Source: Blastobasis lacticolella
Lineage: Eukaryota; Arthropoda; Insecta; Lepidoptera; Blastobasidae
Direction: 5' to 3'
Assembly: GCA_905147135.1 (NCBI GenBank)
Contig: LR990040.1
Location: 23,139,857-23,203,856, forward strand
Length of the DNA stretch: 64,000 bases
Program-made: the position numbers and the translations under genes
Shown here: positions 54,530-64,000 of the stretch, one piece after another
Position numbering within the stretch: the stretch's first letter is position 1
How the letters are laid out: every line of letters begins with the position of its first letter
The notes under the pieces: generated by a model
Seen by the model: only the letters and a program-made list of their open reading frames with translations
Told to the model about the DNA's origin: nothing
Databases searched by the model: none

Positions 54530-54762
54530 GACGACCTGAGTGGTTCAGTTGGTTAACATGCCGGTCGCCACGCAGAGGTACCGGGTTCGATTCCCGAATG
54601 AGCAGAATTTGAAATGATGAGTTTTAATTTCTGTTACGGGTCTGGATGTAGTATGTATTTTAAAAAATGCATATAAGTAGTTTATCGGTTATCTAACACC
54701 CATAACACAAGCTTCGCTTACTTTGGGTTTAGATGGCGATGTGTGAATTTGTCTAAGCATAT
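54530..54762 (+). mobile_element. SINE-C copy
   Basis: 'gacgacctgagtggttcagttggttaacatgccggtcgccacgcagaggtaccgggttcgattcccg', then 'gaaatgatgagttttaatttctgttacgggtctgg' and 'tagatggcgatgtgtgaatttgtc'. Inserted into composite unit copy 2. Confidence 0.7.
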
Positions 54763-55434
54763 TTAATGCACATTGGCAATAGTAGATGCCATTACTGATT
54801 GGCGATAGCGGTGATTGACCTAAGTTACTGTCATTTTAATATAATTGAAATTCGACTTCAAAATGAGCTGTTATATAATGTAAAATATAAATACGTAATG
54901 TAGATATCATTTACTAGGGCTCTATTGACTCCCTGCTCATCTATTTGGCACCTACTATAGTTAGAAAAATGCTAAGGCCTGTAGGGCCCGCCTGTGGACG
55001 TCTTAGAGCCAATAATAGCTGAGAATCATCTCGATTAAACAGGATTCCAAATAAAGAAAACCTTAACGAAATCTGTCCATCAGTTTGGGAGTTACGACGT
55101 TATAGACACACATATATGACACCTGTCAAACTTGTGTGACTTCCTTCTTTACATGTTATGTTAAAAATGACGAATCATCCTACATAGTAAAGTCGTTTTC
55201 CACGACTGTCTGTCAATATGTTTAAAAATTCAATGCGAATAGTTATTACACAGCCAAAATTGGTGAAGGCATAGATAAATTTAATAAAGCCTTTAATAGT
55301 TAGCCTCCCGACTCTCTCTTTCAAGACAAAGTATGTACGTACAGCGGTCGTACAGACATACAGTGTGATACGTGACATCGAATTCGTTGCATCGAATCAC
55401 GCGTCTTCAGAAGTTCACCACTGCGAGGTAGTAT

Positions 55435-56129
55435 TTCTGTTAAGTTATTAGTATTTCAGTTTTGAAAAGAGATTAATTAACGTAATCCTAATTCAATAAA
55501 TACTTTTTCATTTTCATGTTCACTCGTAAACCAAGGCTACAATTAATAGGCTGTTTCTAGACAGGCATGCTCCATCTTCGGCCGCATCATCACTTACTTT
55601 CGGTGAAATGTCTATCTAGTCTAACATATAAAAAAAAACACGCAACGGATTTTGATGCGGTATTCAGTATCAAAGAAAACCCATGCGAAGCCGAGGCTGG
55701 TCGCTTGTTATAAATAATCCTGCTTGCACGTTTGCCTACCGTATAACAATTAAAGAATTTCGTCGCCAGTTATGTAAAATAAGAATCGCGCTAACATCAC
55801 ATGGCTCTACGGAAATTGGGTCAAACAGAAGTTTGAGTGACAGCATTATATTTCACATCACATAAATTATTCTACAAAATGTTTTTTTCGTACTAGCTTC
55901 TCGCTCTAACATTTCGGGATAAAACACAATATTAAACTCTTTATTGCACACCAGAGAACACGAGTGCAGATACAAAAAATATGGTAGATAGTACAAGGGG
56001 CGGTCTTATCACTAATGTGATCTCTTCCAGACAACCTTTACTTACTCACTTAAATACTTAAAGCCAAAAATGTATCATTTTATGATACGTTTTAATTTTT
56101 ATGATTTGATCATACTTAGTAATTAGTTG
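55435..56129. other. No gene; LINE tail at 55540-55640
   Basis: 55540-55640 ('aggctgtttctagacaggcatgctccatcttcggccgcatcatcacttac', ending in an A run) is the CR1/Jockey-like LINE 3' end. The rest is AT-rich with no gene. Confidence 0.45.
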
Positions 56130-56345
56130 CGACTAGCTTTTGCTCGCGACTCAGTCCGCGTAAAATTCGAGTATAACGTTCCAGACCCGTTCCCGCTGGA
56201 ACCACATGGAATTTCTGGATAAATTTGATAGCATATGTGCTATTTTGGGCTGTAATCTATACTGCTAAGTTTCATCAAAATCCGTTCAGTAGTTTTTGCG
56301 TGAAGGCGTAACAAACATCCATTCATCCTTACGAAGTATCGCATT
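56130..56345 (+). repeat. Dispersed repeat (ctagctttTGCTCGCGAC type)
   Basis: Second copy of the 29513-29740 family: 'actagcttttgctcgcgactcagtccgcg..cccgctggaaccacatggaatttctggat..caaaatccgttcagtagtttttgcgtgaaggcgtaacaaacatcc'. Confidence 0.5.
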
Positions 56346-56877
56346 TAAAAAAAAAAATTTAAAAACTCTTATGAGATTTAAGGTCTATTCACAGAGCGAT
56401 ATAATGCAACAGTTTGAAACTCTTAGAAAGAGTTTACTCCCAACATAAAATGCAGTTTAAGCCAATACATTCCGTGCAGGTATATTTCCAGGTTAACGTT
56501 CCAGTAAGCAAGTTAAGGATTTTCGAGGCTTCCAGCGATTTATAAATGTTAGGCGCTGAATGCGCTGCAGCGATGGATCACGTATCCCCTGGTTGCCAAC
56601 TGCAACCTCTTCCGTGGACGTTTCAGTAACTAATAGCGACATCTATCTTGCAGCGCAAAAGGTCAACGCTTCGACAGGAATACTAAATCGACAGGACGGT
56701 TGGACATTGGGTTATTGGAATTGGGACAATGTTAGTTTCGCTTCGTTTTTGTGGATTAGAAATTGTGTAAGCAAATAGCTACTTAGCTTTACACAATGAA
56801 TAAAAATAAATTAAATATGTTAAAAAATGTTTAAGTGTAACCCTTATTATCTGTTAAATCAGTCGGTAAGTTTTTAT
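56346..56877. other. Unassigned stretch
   Basis: An open frame at 56560-56778 (72 codons) has no recognisable domain and no splice context. No repeat was recognised. Confidence 0.3.
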
Positions 56878-57172
56878 TATCTTGGTGTTGATGTCTTTTG
56901 TGCTCTCGCGCATCAGAGCCCAAGGTCCCCTTGACCATGATCCAGGATTTAGCAATCATATAATTACAGTGGACACATTAAGTCAGTCTTTCAGTGGTAC
57001 ACATTCAGTCGCCTGAATTTGCAAGTTTCATTACGATGTTTTCCCTCACCGTAAGAAAATCGGTTAGTATTCAACTAATAACATATCTTTGAAAAGAGTT
57101 ATTGGTACATTGCCGCAGCGGGGTTCGAACCTCTCACTTGGATACCGTAACCACTCGACCTAAACCGTCTGT
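56878..57172 (-). mobile_element. SINE-B copy, full length
   Basis: Reverse copy from 'tcttggtgttgatgtc' to the head 'ttgccgcagcggggttcgaacctctcacttggataccgtaaccactcgacc', which includes the inverted B box. Confidence 0.6.
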
Positions 57173-57404
57173 AAGTACTAGGATTAACTTAGGTAATATA
57201 AACTGTAACTGAATACGGAAAAAGACCTGTGTGATGGAAAAGTATCACCCATTTTAAAAGCAATGATCTGAATTTGGTCAGTAATGAACAATAATGAAAA
57301 ACGCAGGAGAATTGTCAAAGTGGGGACTAATCTTTAACGCCTCAAGCCTTGTACTACTGGCTCGCTACTACTATTTCAAATAGTCTCACAATAGTAATAA
57401 TCAT

Positions 57405-57720
57405 CTTGGCACCAATATCTCAGTTCTGCTATCGCGCTGGGGGCCCGTCGTTCGCCTAGCTAGACCATTATCTAGGATTTAGCAAATTGGGTAAATACAG
57501 TATAGCTACTACCGAGCTCCGTGACGCTGTTAACAGGCGAACCTGACAAAATTATATAATGGCTACACAATTTCAGTCGCCTGAATATGCAGGTTTCATC
57601 GCCATGTTTTACCCTCACCGTGAGCATCAGTTAGTGTTCAAATAGTGTACGAGTGCATAACTCTGAAAAAGGTAAATGGTGGCACTGGTGATAACTATCC
57701 ATTAGGTCACGATCGCACCG
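57405..57720 (-). mobile_element. SINE-B copy, decayed
   Basis: 'atcttggcaccaatatctcagttc', 'catttcagtcgcctgaatatgcaggtttcatcgccatgttttaccctcaccgtgagcatcagttagtgttc' and 'gtaaatggtggcactggtgataactatccattaggtcacgatcgcacc'. Confidence 0.5.
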
Positions 57721-57919
57721 AAATCGAAATACAACGTATATAAATTCTTCAATTAAGGGAGATGGCACCACAGAACGATACTAGAAAGGACCTCCCGAGA
57801 GGATGGCACACTCGAACTGCGAACTTTTGCGAACACGCCACTGTATTTGCGTGTAACGATGCAGTTTCTTTTTTTAGATTCTAAATTGATTTCTCTTTAT
57901 TAGGTAGGACAATACATAT

Positions 57920-58200
57920 CTCTTTGGAAATCCAAAAAGCGCAAAATACAACAAAAGTTGTTTAGTATAAAAATTTATAATAAGTTGCCGAACTATATGA
58001 AAATGTTAAATGACATATTATTAAGGACAAAATTAAAGAACTGGCTCTGTGTACAAGCCTTTTATACAATTAAAGAGTTCACTGACAATAAGTTGCGTAT
58101 GAAAATTATGATATAATTTGCATGCTGTAATTCTGATAGGCTAAATGTGATTGATACGAATAACTCCACCTCTGCAAGACCATGTTTATAGCAAATAAAT
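57920..58200 (+). pseudogene. LINE C-terminal fragment (IKIYNKLPNYMK type)
   Basis: A short plus frame ending TAA at 58114-58116 reads SIKIYNKLPNYMKMLNDILL, RTKLKNWLCVQAFYTIKEF and TDNKLRMKIMI. This is the very C-terminal segment of a LINE ORF2 of the Jockey/CR1 kind. After the stop the 3' UTR ends near 58200 with 'aataaatgattatgattatgg', a simple-repeat tail. It is a different family from the one at 2656-3228. RT motifs are absent. Confidence 0.6.
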
Positions 58201-58734
58201 GATTATGATTATGGAAGGAAACACACTGTGACACGGTGGCAACCCCCTGGGCCAGAGCACACATACACCACGCCGACAACGGCCGGACCGTGTCCTACAA
58301 TAGCAGACTCATCTCGCTTTAGTTGCATTAACAATGCACTAGGCGAAAAAAAATTGTTCCACCCGTCCCGTGGCTAGATCTGTGCGTTGATACATTAGCC
58401 AGTTACCTTCTACATTGTGTACTTTTTAACTCCCGATTAAAAGAGAGGCGAGAGAGGATAAGTTTGACGTGTGTATCTGTGGCTTTGTTTATCTGTTTGT
58501 GGTGTCGTAGCTCCCGAATGGATGGACCAATTTAGAATAGAATAGAATATGTTTATTCCAAGTAGCAATACAAATACATAGTATACAGAGAGAAACAAAT
58601 TCATAAATTCAACATGGAAAGTATCTTGCAATGCTCAAGGAATCGGAGCCGACTCAGCATATTGTTGCTAGTCGGTGAAACTAACAACACTGATATTATG
58701 TCAGCACCAGAGTTGCACAGCTAAATATAAATGT
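58201..58734. other. No gene recognised
   Basis: Mixed sequence. 58525-58560 'aatagaatagaatatgtttattccaagta' is a common retroposon 3' scrap. Nothing else was recognised. Confidence 0.3.
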
Positions 58735-58830
58735 TTAACATGTCCATAGGCTGCGGTGACTGCTTACCATCAGGCAGGCCGCAAGCTTGTTTGCCACATT
58801 AGTGGTATAAAATAAAAAAATAAAAAAAAA
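58735..58830 (+). repeat. LINE 3'-end fragment
   Basis: 'catgtccataggctgcggtgactgcttaccatcaggcaggccgcaagcttgtttgccacattagtggtataaaataaaaaaa', the tail shared with 61330-61440. Confidence 0.55.
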
Positions 58831-61249
58831 TGCCGTTGGACTCACCAAAACATTATTTGAAAGATAAGTTAAATATATATTAACAGAGAATTATGGAAAC
58901 GACTTTGAGTACCGTACGTGTGTGTAGAGATAAAATAATAAGAAAAAATTAAAAACCTGTGATTCAAAAATATTCAAATACGAACACAAATGTAGTAGTA
59001 TCATAATGATTATAATATCATATGTTATGATAACCGATCATATCATTAACGATCATAATTAAATTTCGAAACAAATTTCGGGATTGATAAGATGAAATAT
59101 TGTGTGTATGTTGGGTAAACACTTTCTCCCTAATATTGAAACGATCAGTAGGCTAATTACGTAACGCTGTTGCAAACAATTATTTGATTTCAATGATTGA
59201 AATTGTGACTTTTGCGATTCCGTATCATCGATTTCATGGGTTAGTTGCTAACAAAGTTTCATTGCAATAAACCGAGACTATTAAATCGATCATACGTAAT
59301 CGCAAAAGTAACAATTTCAGTCATTGAAATCAGATAATTGTTGGCAACATAGTTACGTAATTAAACTATATAATTTTTTTTTGTGAAATGAGTTACCAAA
59401 TAAGATCACAACTCACGATTTGACATCCCTTACATTTCGATACTTCATTGTCTCAACTTCTTCAGCAAAGGAAGTACCTAACCGTATCAAATCAGATTTG
59501 AGATTACTTGTTGTATCTAAGTCTAAGAATTGCATGGCCGGTCATTTTGCATAGCTTCCTTTACGATCTGGTTTACGACGGAGCCTTGGGACCTGCTCTG
59601 CTTCGAGCGAGAGACGCGCGCGGATTCTCGTTCATTGCTGGCTATTCAGGCATTCCGTCGTGCGCGCCACGTACAGTCTAGGTCTTGAATCCGCTAATTT
59701 ACTTGGCGCGATTGGATTGTAATTGAATTGGCTAACGGCAGTTTTAATTGTAGTAGAATACCAAAAGCGCGTATAATTTTCATTGAGCTGCGATAGCGAT
59801 AAAATTACAATTCTATCCAGCCGTTAGTAAAATATCGGACTTGAGGCCTAGTTCCCTAACTAATGTCACCAGGCATATTGGTTGTTCTGAATACATATCA
59901 TAAACTAAACCGTTTAAATCACACGATTTGAATATATTTGAATCGACAAATAATTGTTATTCAATAATCTTGCAAAATACAATACAATAACAGACAGAAA
60001 CTGTTTCATAAATGAGGATAAAAAATGTGTATCGTTTAGTAAGTTTACACCTTTTATTTTAAATAAGTCTTACATTTCATGTCAGTTAGTAAAGTCACAG
60101 AAATATCTTACAAAACTATTAGTACAATCTTAAGTGACAATTTACTGCAATTCATGGTGTGCATCCAAACCACCACCAATCCACCAATGTGCCTATTGAC
60201 CTAAGGGAACAGGCTGTACTAACCCCGCAGTGCATTACGATCCGCGCGCGGCTCCCGCCCGGCGCAGTGCAGGGCCGTACTTAGGTGCTTACGAGATCGC
60301 AATCTGCGTTACGGCTCTGGATGGCTCAGCTAGCACACTGGGCAGTAAAGGGTTAACTATACCGGTTCCTAGAAGGGAATTTAACAAGTATGGGAGTGGT
60401 TGGAGTGTAATGAGAAGAAGGAAGAACCATGAAGGTGGAATTTGTTGAAATCAGAATTTGTCAGAATTGAATACCTACTCACGAAGAAAAAAAACCAATA
60501 TTTCACTTCGCATGCTGAAAAGTTAAATAACCTGGCATTCCATAAAAACTTAAGTTTTGGTTAGTAAATTGTCATTACAACTCAGCCATATCTGTAATAT
60601 ATGAAAAAGAAGAGAGAAAAGATATAAGAATAGGATGAAGGGATAGAAAAAAATTATACTTGACGAACATGTTCTGAAAATGTACAAACATTTTCCGAAA
60701 TTGTATAATTAATAATTGAGATAAAAAACCAGTGGACGATTATCAATCCTCTTTTGCATCAAGGACGAGCGGATCATGTCTACAAAATTTCATTGACTTT
60801 GATCGATATTTATGATTGTAGTTTATCAAATTTTTGTTAATATATTATGTCATTTCAAAGATTGAAATTTGTATAGAAATCTTAAGTCAAGTAACTTTGA
60901 AACGATAAATGGTTTCTGGATCACATCTACAAAATTTCATTGACTGATAGCTTAATATTAAAAATGTCATCAAAGTACCTTTGTATGGAGCGCGCTCGGG
61001 GATACTCTTCTTAATAACCGGTTCGAACCAGTTTGCTAGCTAGCTCCCAAGCCGTACTCACTCGCGTTAATAGCCATCTTCGCCTCGTTCCGTATGAGTT
61101 CACCGGCGGTGAAGAAGCCGTATTATAACAATTTGTATATACAGAATATATTGTTACTTTTAACTTTTCGATGTTGTTTCATTTATTATACCCTTGTAGC
61201 CAAAAATCGCGAACTGTGCGGTTCCAACGCACACTAAGGTTGTGGAACT

Positions 61250-61430
61250 ACCTGGAGAGACTTTCCTTGGAGAGTACAACATGGAGTTCTTCAAGAAAAG
61301 GGTGAAAAGGTTTTTACGGGGTTCGCTACGGGTGGGTGATGCCCCTGGTATTGCAAACGCTTATAGGCTGCGGAGACTGCTTACCATCAGGCAGGCCGTA
61401 GGCTTGTTTGCCACCTTAGTTGAATAAAAA
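61250..61430 (+). pseudogene. LINE C-terminal fragment in repeat F copy 2
   Basis: Reads LPGETFLGEYNMEFFKKRVK, RFLRGSLRVGDAPGIANAYR and LRRLLTIRQAVGLFATLVE, then a stop. This is the C-terminal and tail segment of the family seen at 10706-10900 (reverse) and 8945-9140. Confidence 0.6.
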
Positions 61431-61674
61431 AATATTATACCCTCAACCGACGTAAATGTATGAGATGTATGAATGTGGAAGAGGCATCATCATCATATGA
61501 CAGTGTCTTCATCATCGTATCAGCAAAAGCCTTCTCCAGAGATCTCCACAAAGGCCGGTCCTGTGCCTTCCGCATCCAGCTGGTACATACGATCTTTAAG
61601 TGAGTGAGTATATATGTTAATTTATTATCAAGTGCCGTCAAGACTTGATCTTCCTTTGGATTTTCCTTTGAAGA

Positions 61675-61990
61675 GAGGTAGGGCATAGTGGGGTATCCCG
61701 TTCGAATTGGAGCCGCCCGACTGGGGAAGTACCTCTACCTTACAGAATACCGCAGCTAAACAATAGGATTGTGTTTCTGCCGGTGAGTAAGGTTTCCAGA
61801 GCTCCATGGGGTGGGAATTTGGGGAACCGTGGCTTTGGCAGTGGAGGGATATTTGCCTTTTTGCTGCCAGAGTAACGTGTTATAGAGGTGGGCAACGCAT
61901 TGGCGATAGTCTCGGTGTTGCAGTGGTGACCACTTTCCATCAGGTGGCCCGCTTGCCTGTTTGCCTATCGTATAACATAAAAAAATAAAA
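61675..61990 (+). pseudogene. LINE 3'-end insertion, recent relative to repeat F
   Basis: 'gaagagaggtagggcatagtggggtatcccgttcgaattggagccgcccgactggggaagtacc' to 'gtggcccgcttgcctgtttgcctatcgtataacataaaaaaataaaaaaaataaaaa'. Matches 12890-13240. Absent from the corresponding place in repeat F copy 1 (near 52405). Confidence 0.6.
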
Positions 61991-62040
61991 AAAATAAAAA
62001 TTGTGGAGGGATTGCCTGAGTATGTGGTATGCATGTGTTA

Positions 62041-63000
62041 GATATAAGGTATTTTAGTATGATTTAATTGGTATTAAATATCGTGATTATTAATAATTAA
62101 TATTTCAAAATACTTCCGTAAACATTTCACCAACTTCAAAACGAAGTGTGGTGTTTCTGAACGATTGTTTGTCTTTGTTCAGTTAAGTACTGTTTATGAG
62201 AAACTTCCTTAATTAATTATGTAATAAATTTATAATAATGTTCAAAGTATTGTAATACATTAAATTAACATCTAATCAATCTATCAGTAAATTTAGGAGA
62301 CCGGAAATGAGAATAGAAAATGACATTTCCGGCTAGAAGGTAGTATAAAGGTCCAGTCAAAAGACTGGGTGGTACATTTGCTCCAGAGCCGGCACAGAGT
62401 TAAGTACAAACTTGCATTGTATTATTGTTGCTTTATATTTTGTATTGGTTAATTTATTTATATAATTGTTTATTTATTTAATCATACGTAATACTACTGT
62501 CCCATTTTAAAGGATAAATATTGAATTATGTGATCGATAATTGTGTCTTAACATTTGGTGAGAATTTTGTATAAATGTGGTTTGCCTATGGTACTTTGTT
62601 TGTATTATAAAATCTTGTTTAATTCAGCTAATGCTGTTTAAATAAATACCTCATTTTATAATGGATTATATTGCTTATTACAATATACCTAATATCTTTA
62701 AAACATTTGTTTGATTAAATTATGTCCACTAGAATCATACGTTATCCTAGATAATATATTTTCTAGTAAACTCCTACACAAATATCAGCCTTGGATACTT
62801 CATCATCATCGTTGTCCATATATTTCACTGGGATTTTGGATACATACTCACATTCTGTTATTATCCTGTAGCCTAATGACTAAAATAAAGGTTTTACTAA
62901 TGAAAGACACTGTAGTTATAAGTAGGACTTATATTAAAGCTGACATCAGAAGTGGGATTCGTTAACTCTTGATATCGATATAAAAATCACTATTTTTCAG
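62041..63000. other. No gene recognised
   Basis: AT-rich sequence without repeats I can name. The open frame at 62711-62965 has no domain and probably arises by chance. Confidence 0.35.
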
Positions 63001-63010
63001 ATTCAGCGTA

Positions 63011-63580
63011 ATGGACGAGACCATTTCACGAAGCATCTTGCAAATCCACGACGACGGTGTATGGAACGACCAATCGACGTCTGAAGGATCGAGAGACCGA
63101 AAAACCAAAGGAAATGTGCTGTGCTGTCTTCGCGGACCATCGCTGTCAAGAGCTTCGCAGATCCTGGTTGAAATCGTCACCCGGAACAGCATCACCAAAG
63201 CTGCCATGACAGGTAACACCCCGACCGGTTCTGTATCTGAACATTTCGGACGCCAGGACATCCACTGCTGGACATACTCCACCCCCTGGCCTTCCGCAAC
63301 GATCGGCTTGGTGCCCTTACATCCACCAGCTCAGTCTTATCTCCTGGGGCTGTTTTACACTATAATTTTCGGACGTGCTCCCCATTCGAAGACCTTTGTG
63401 CCTCATTGGCCATCGGTCCTATGAAATTTTGTGGCCTGCCCACTGCCACTTTAGTTTTGAAACTCGTGGAAACTATGTCGGTGACTTCTGCATCTACTAT
63501 GGCACAAATCCTGGACACTATGGAATCACGAATTGTTTCTTGCACGTCGAGCGTCACTACATCGAGATATAAAACGCCGC
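63011..63580 (-). pseudogene. RTE-like LINE debris (partly uncertain)
   Basis: On the minus strand 63400-63560 corresponds to the VTDI..KLKWQWAGH region of RTE-type ORFs, with shifts ('agtggcagtgggcaggccacaaaatttcatagg'). 63235-63290 gives YVQQWMSWRP. Both are typical of the C-terminal third of such ORFs, but their order and frames are disturbed. The part 63011-63230 has open frames on both strands, and I do not recognise either. A host exon here cannot be excluded but has no support. Confidence 0.4.
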
Positions 63581-63584
63581 TTTT

Positions 63585-64000
63585 ATTATAATATTTTTAG
63601 AAATGCAAAACATTTATATGAGAATAGCATCCTCAATTAGCAAAGAAAGACCACATCATAATTGTTTAACCTTCTTTTCCATGCCAAAAACTACGTTAAC
63701 GAAAGTAAAATGTTTCAAAAAAAATTCTTGTTGGTAGCTGGACAAAAAAAAAAATTTAAAATTTTGTGCGGTTGACCGATGAAAACTTGCTAAGTTTTAA
63801 AAATATTAAGTTAAAGAACATCGGAAACTTTCTATTCCCGTAAATTTTGATGGGTATATTTATATGATAGGCAGCTTTAGTACCTACTTGTAATAATTGG
63901 ACCTAGTTTATCGAAAATGAAAACACATCTTTATTTTCCATTATTGTAGGTAGTCTTCGCATTTCTACTCAGTCAATCCAAAAATTAGTATAAAAAGAAA
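63585..64000. other. No gene recognised
   Basis: AT-rich, with A runs at 63718 and 63747. Nothing was recognised. Confidence 0.3.

Larger units (their letters stand above)
53801..55434 (+). repeat. Tandem composite unit, copy 2
   Basis: SINE-B (53862-54210), retroposon E sequence (54228-54300), the 'ggcagtggtaccagataggcg' block, an inserted SINE-C (54530-54762), then the 'gattggcgatagcgg' to 'gttcaccactgcga' block. The shared order and the extra SINE-C point to a tandem duplication followed by insertion in copy 2. Confidence 0.65.
58959..62037 (+). repeat. Long direct repeat F, copy 2 (3.1 kb)
   Basis: Direct copy of 49874-52438, about 9.1 kb downstream. It keeps a LINE tail (61250-61425) that is mostly deleted in copy 1, and has a further LINE-tail insertion (61675-61990) absent from copy 1. 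Confidence 0.8.

Noticed and set aside
54530..54605. tRNA gene
   Set aside because: B-box and A-box-like sequence is present, but it is the head of SINE-C with the same body at four places and no cloverleaf that closes properly.
49874..62037. Repeat F pair as LTRs of one retrotransposon
   Set aside because: The 6.5 kb between the copies holds SINEs and tandem repeats, with no gag/pol, primer-binding site or polypurine tract seen.

Overview
The window looks like nuclear DNA of a moth or butterfly (Lepidoptera). It is AT-rich, has long introns, and is densely seeded with non-LTR retrotransposon tails, tRNA-headed SINEs and short inverted-repeat elements of lepidopteran type. This assignment rests on recognising repeat and gene families, not on a database search. 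No bacterial, viral, CRISPR or operon structure was seen.

One host gene is supported: seven exons on the + strand between 12359 and 49705. They encode a three-immunoglobulin cell-surface protein of the Dpr-interacting protein (DIP)/lachesin-like family. All exons join in frame with canonical AG/GT borders to give 349 residues and a stop. Six are symmetric or phase-matched (phase 1 introns). The signal-peptide exon(s) are not recognisable in the window and probably lie upstream of it. The last exon ends in a hydrophobic tail like a GPI-anchor signal. The exons are small (98 to 208 bp) and together make up about 1.05 kb of 37 kb.

Region by region: 1-12358 is upstream sequence or first intron, with foldback elements near 0.5 and 1.1 kb, LINE tails, a 5'-truncated R1-like LINE with a 17-bp target duplication (4.3-5.5 kb), SINEs and a local 230-bp duplication (9.7/10.2 kb). 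Intron 1 (12.5-17.6 kb) holds LINE tails, inverted-repeat elements and a short tandem repeat abutting the exon 2 acceptor. Intron 2 (17.8-25.9 kb) holds a TIR element with internal 82-bp repeats and a nearly complete but decayed Jockey-type LINE (20.67-24.81 kb). Introns 3 and 4 hold SINEs, perfect hairpins and a pair of inverted 220-bp repeats that flank exon 4. Intron 5 carries an 18-copy, 76/77-bp tandem array (39.17-40.55 kb). Intron 6 holds SINE and LINE debris.

Downstream of the gene, 49.9-62.0 kb is dominated by two direct copies of a 2.6-3.1 kb repeat. Between them lies a tandemly duplicated composite of SINE and retroposon sequence (52.5-55.4 kb). The last kilobase contains RTE-like LINE debris. 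The transposon ORFs are interrupted and probably inactive. I found no clear new gene system. The items most worth a second look are the intronic tandem array, the inverted repeats flanking exon 4, the foldback elements with apparent target duplications, and the unclassified long repeat after the gene.
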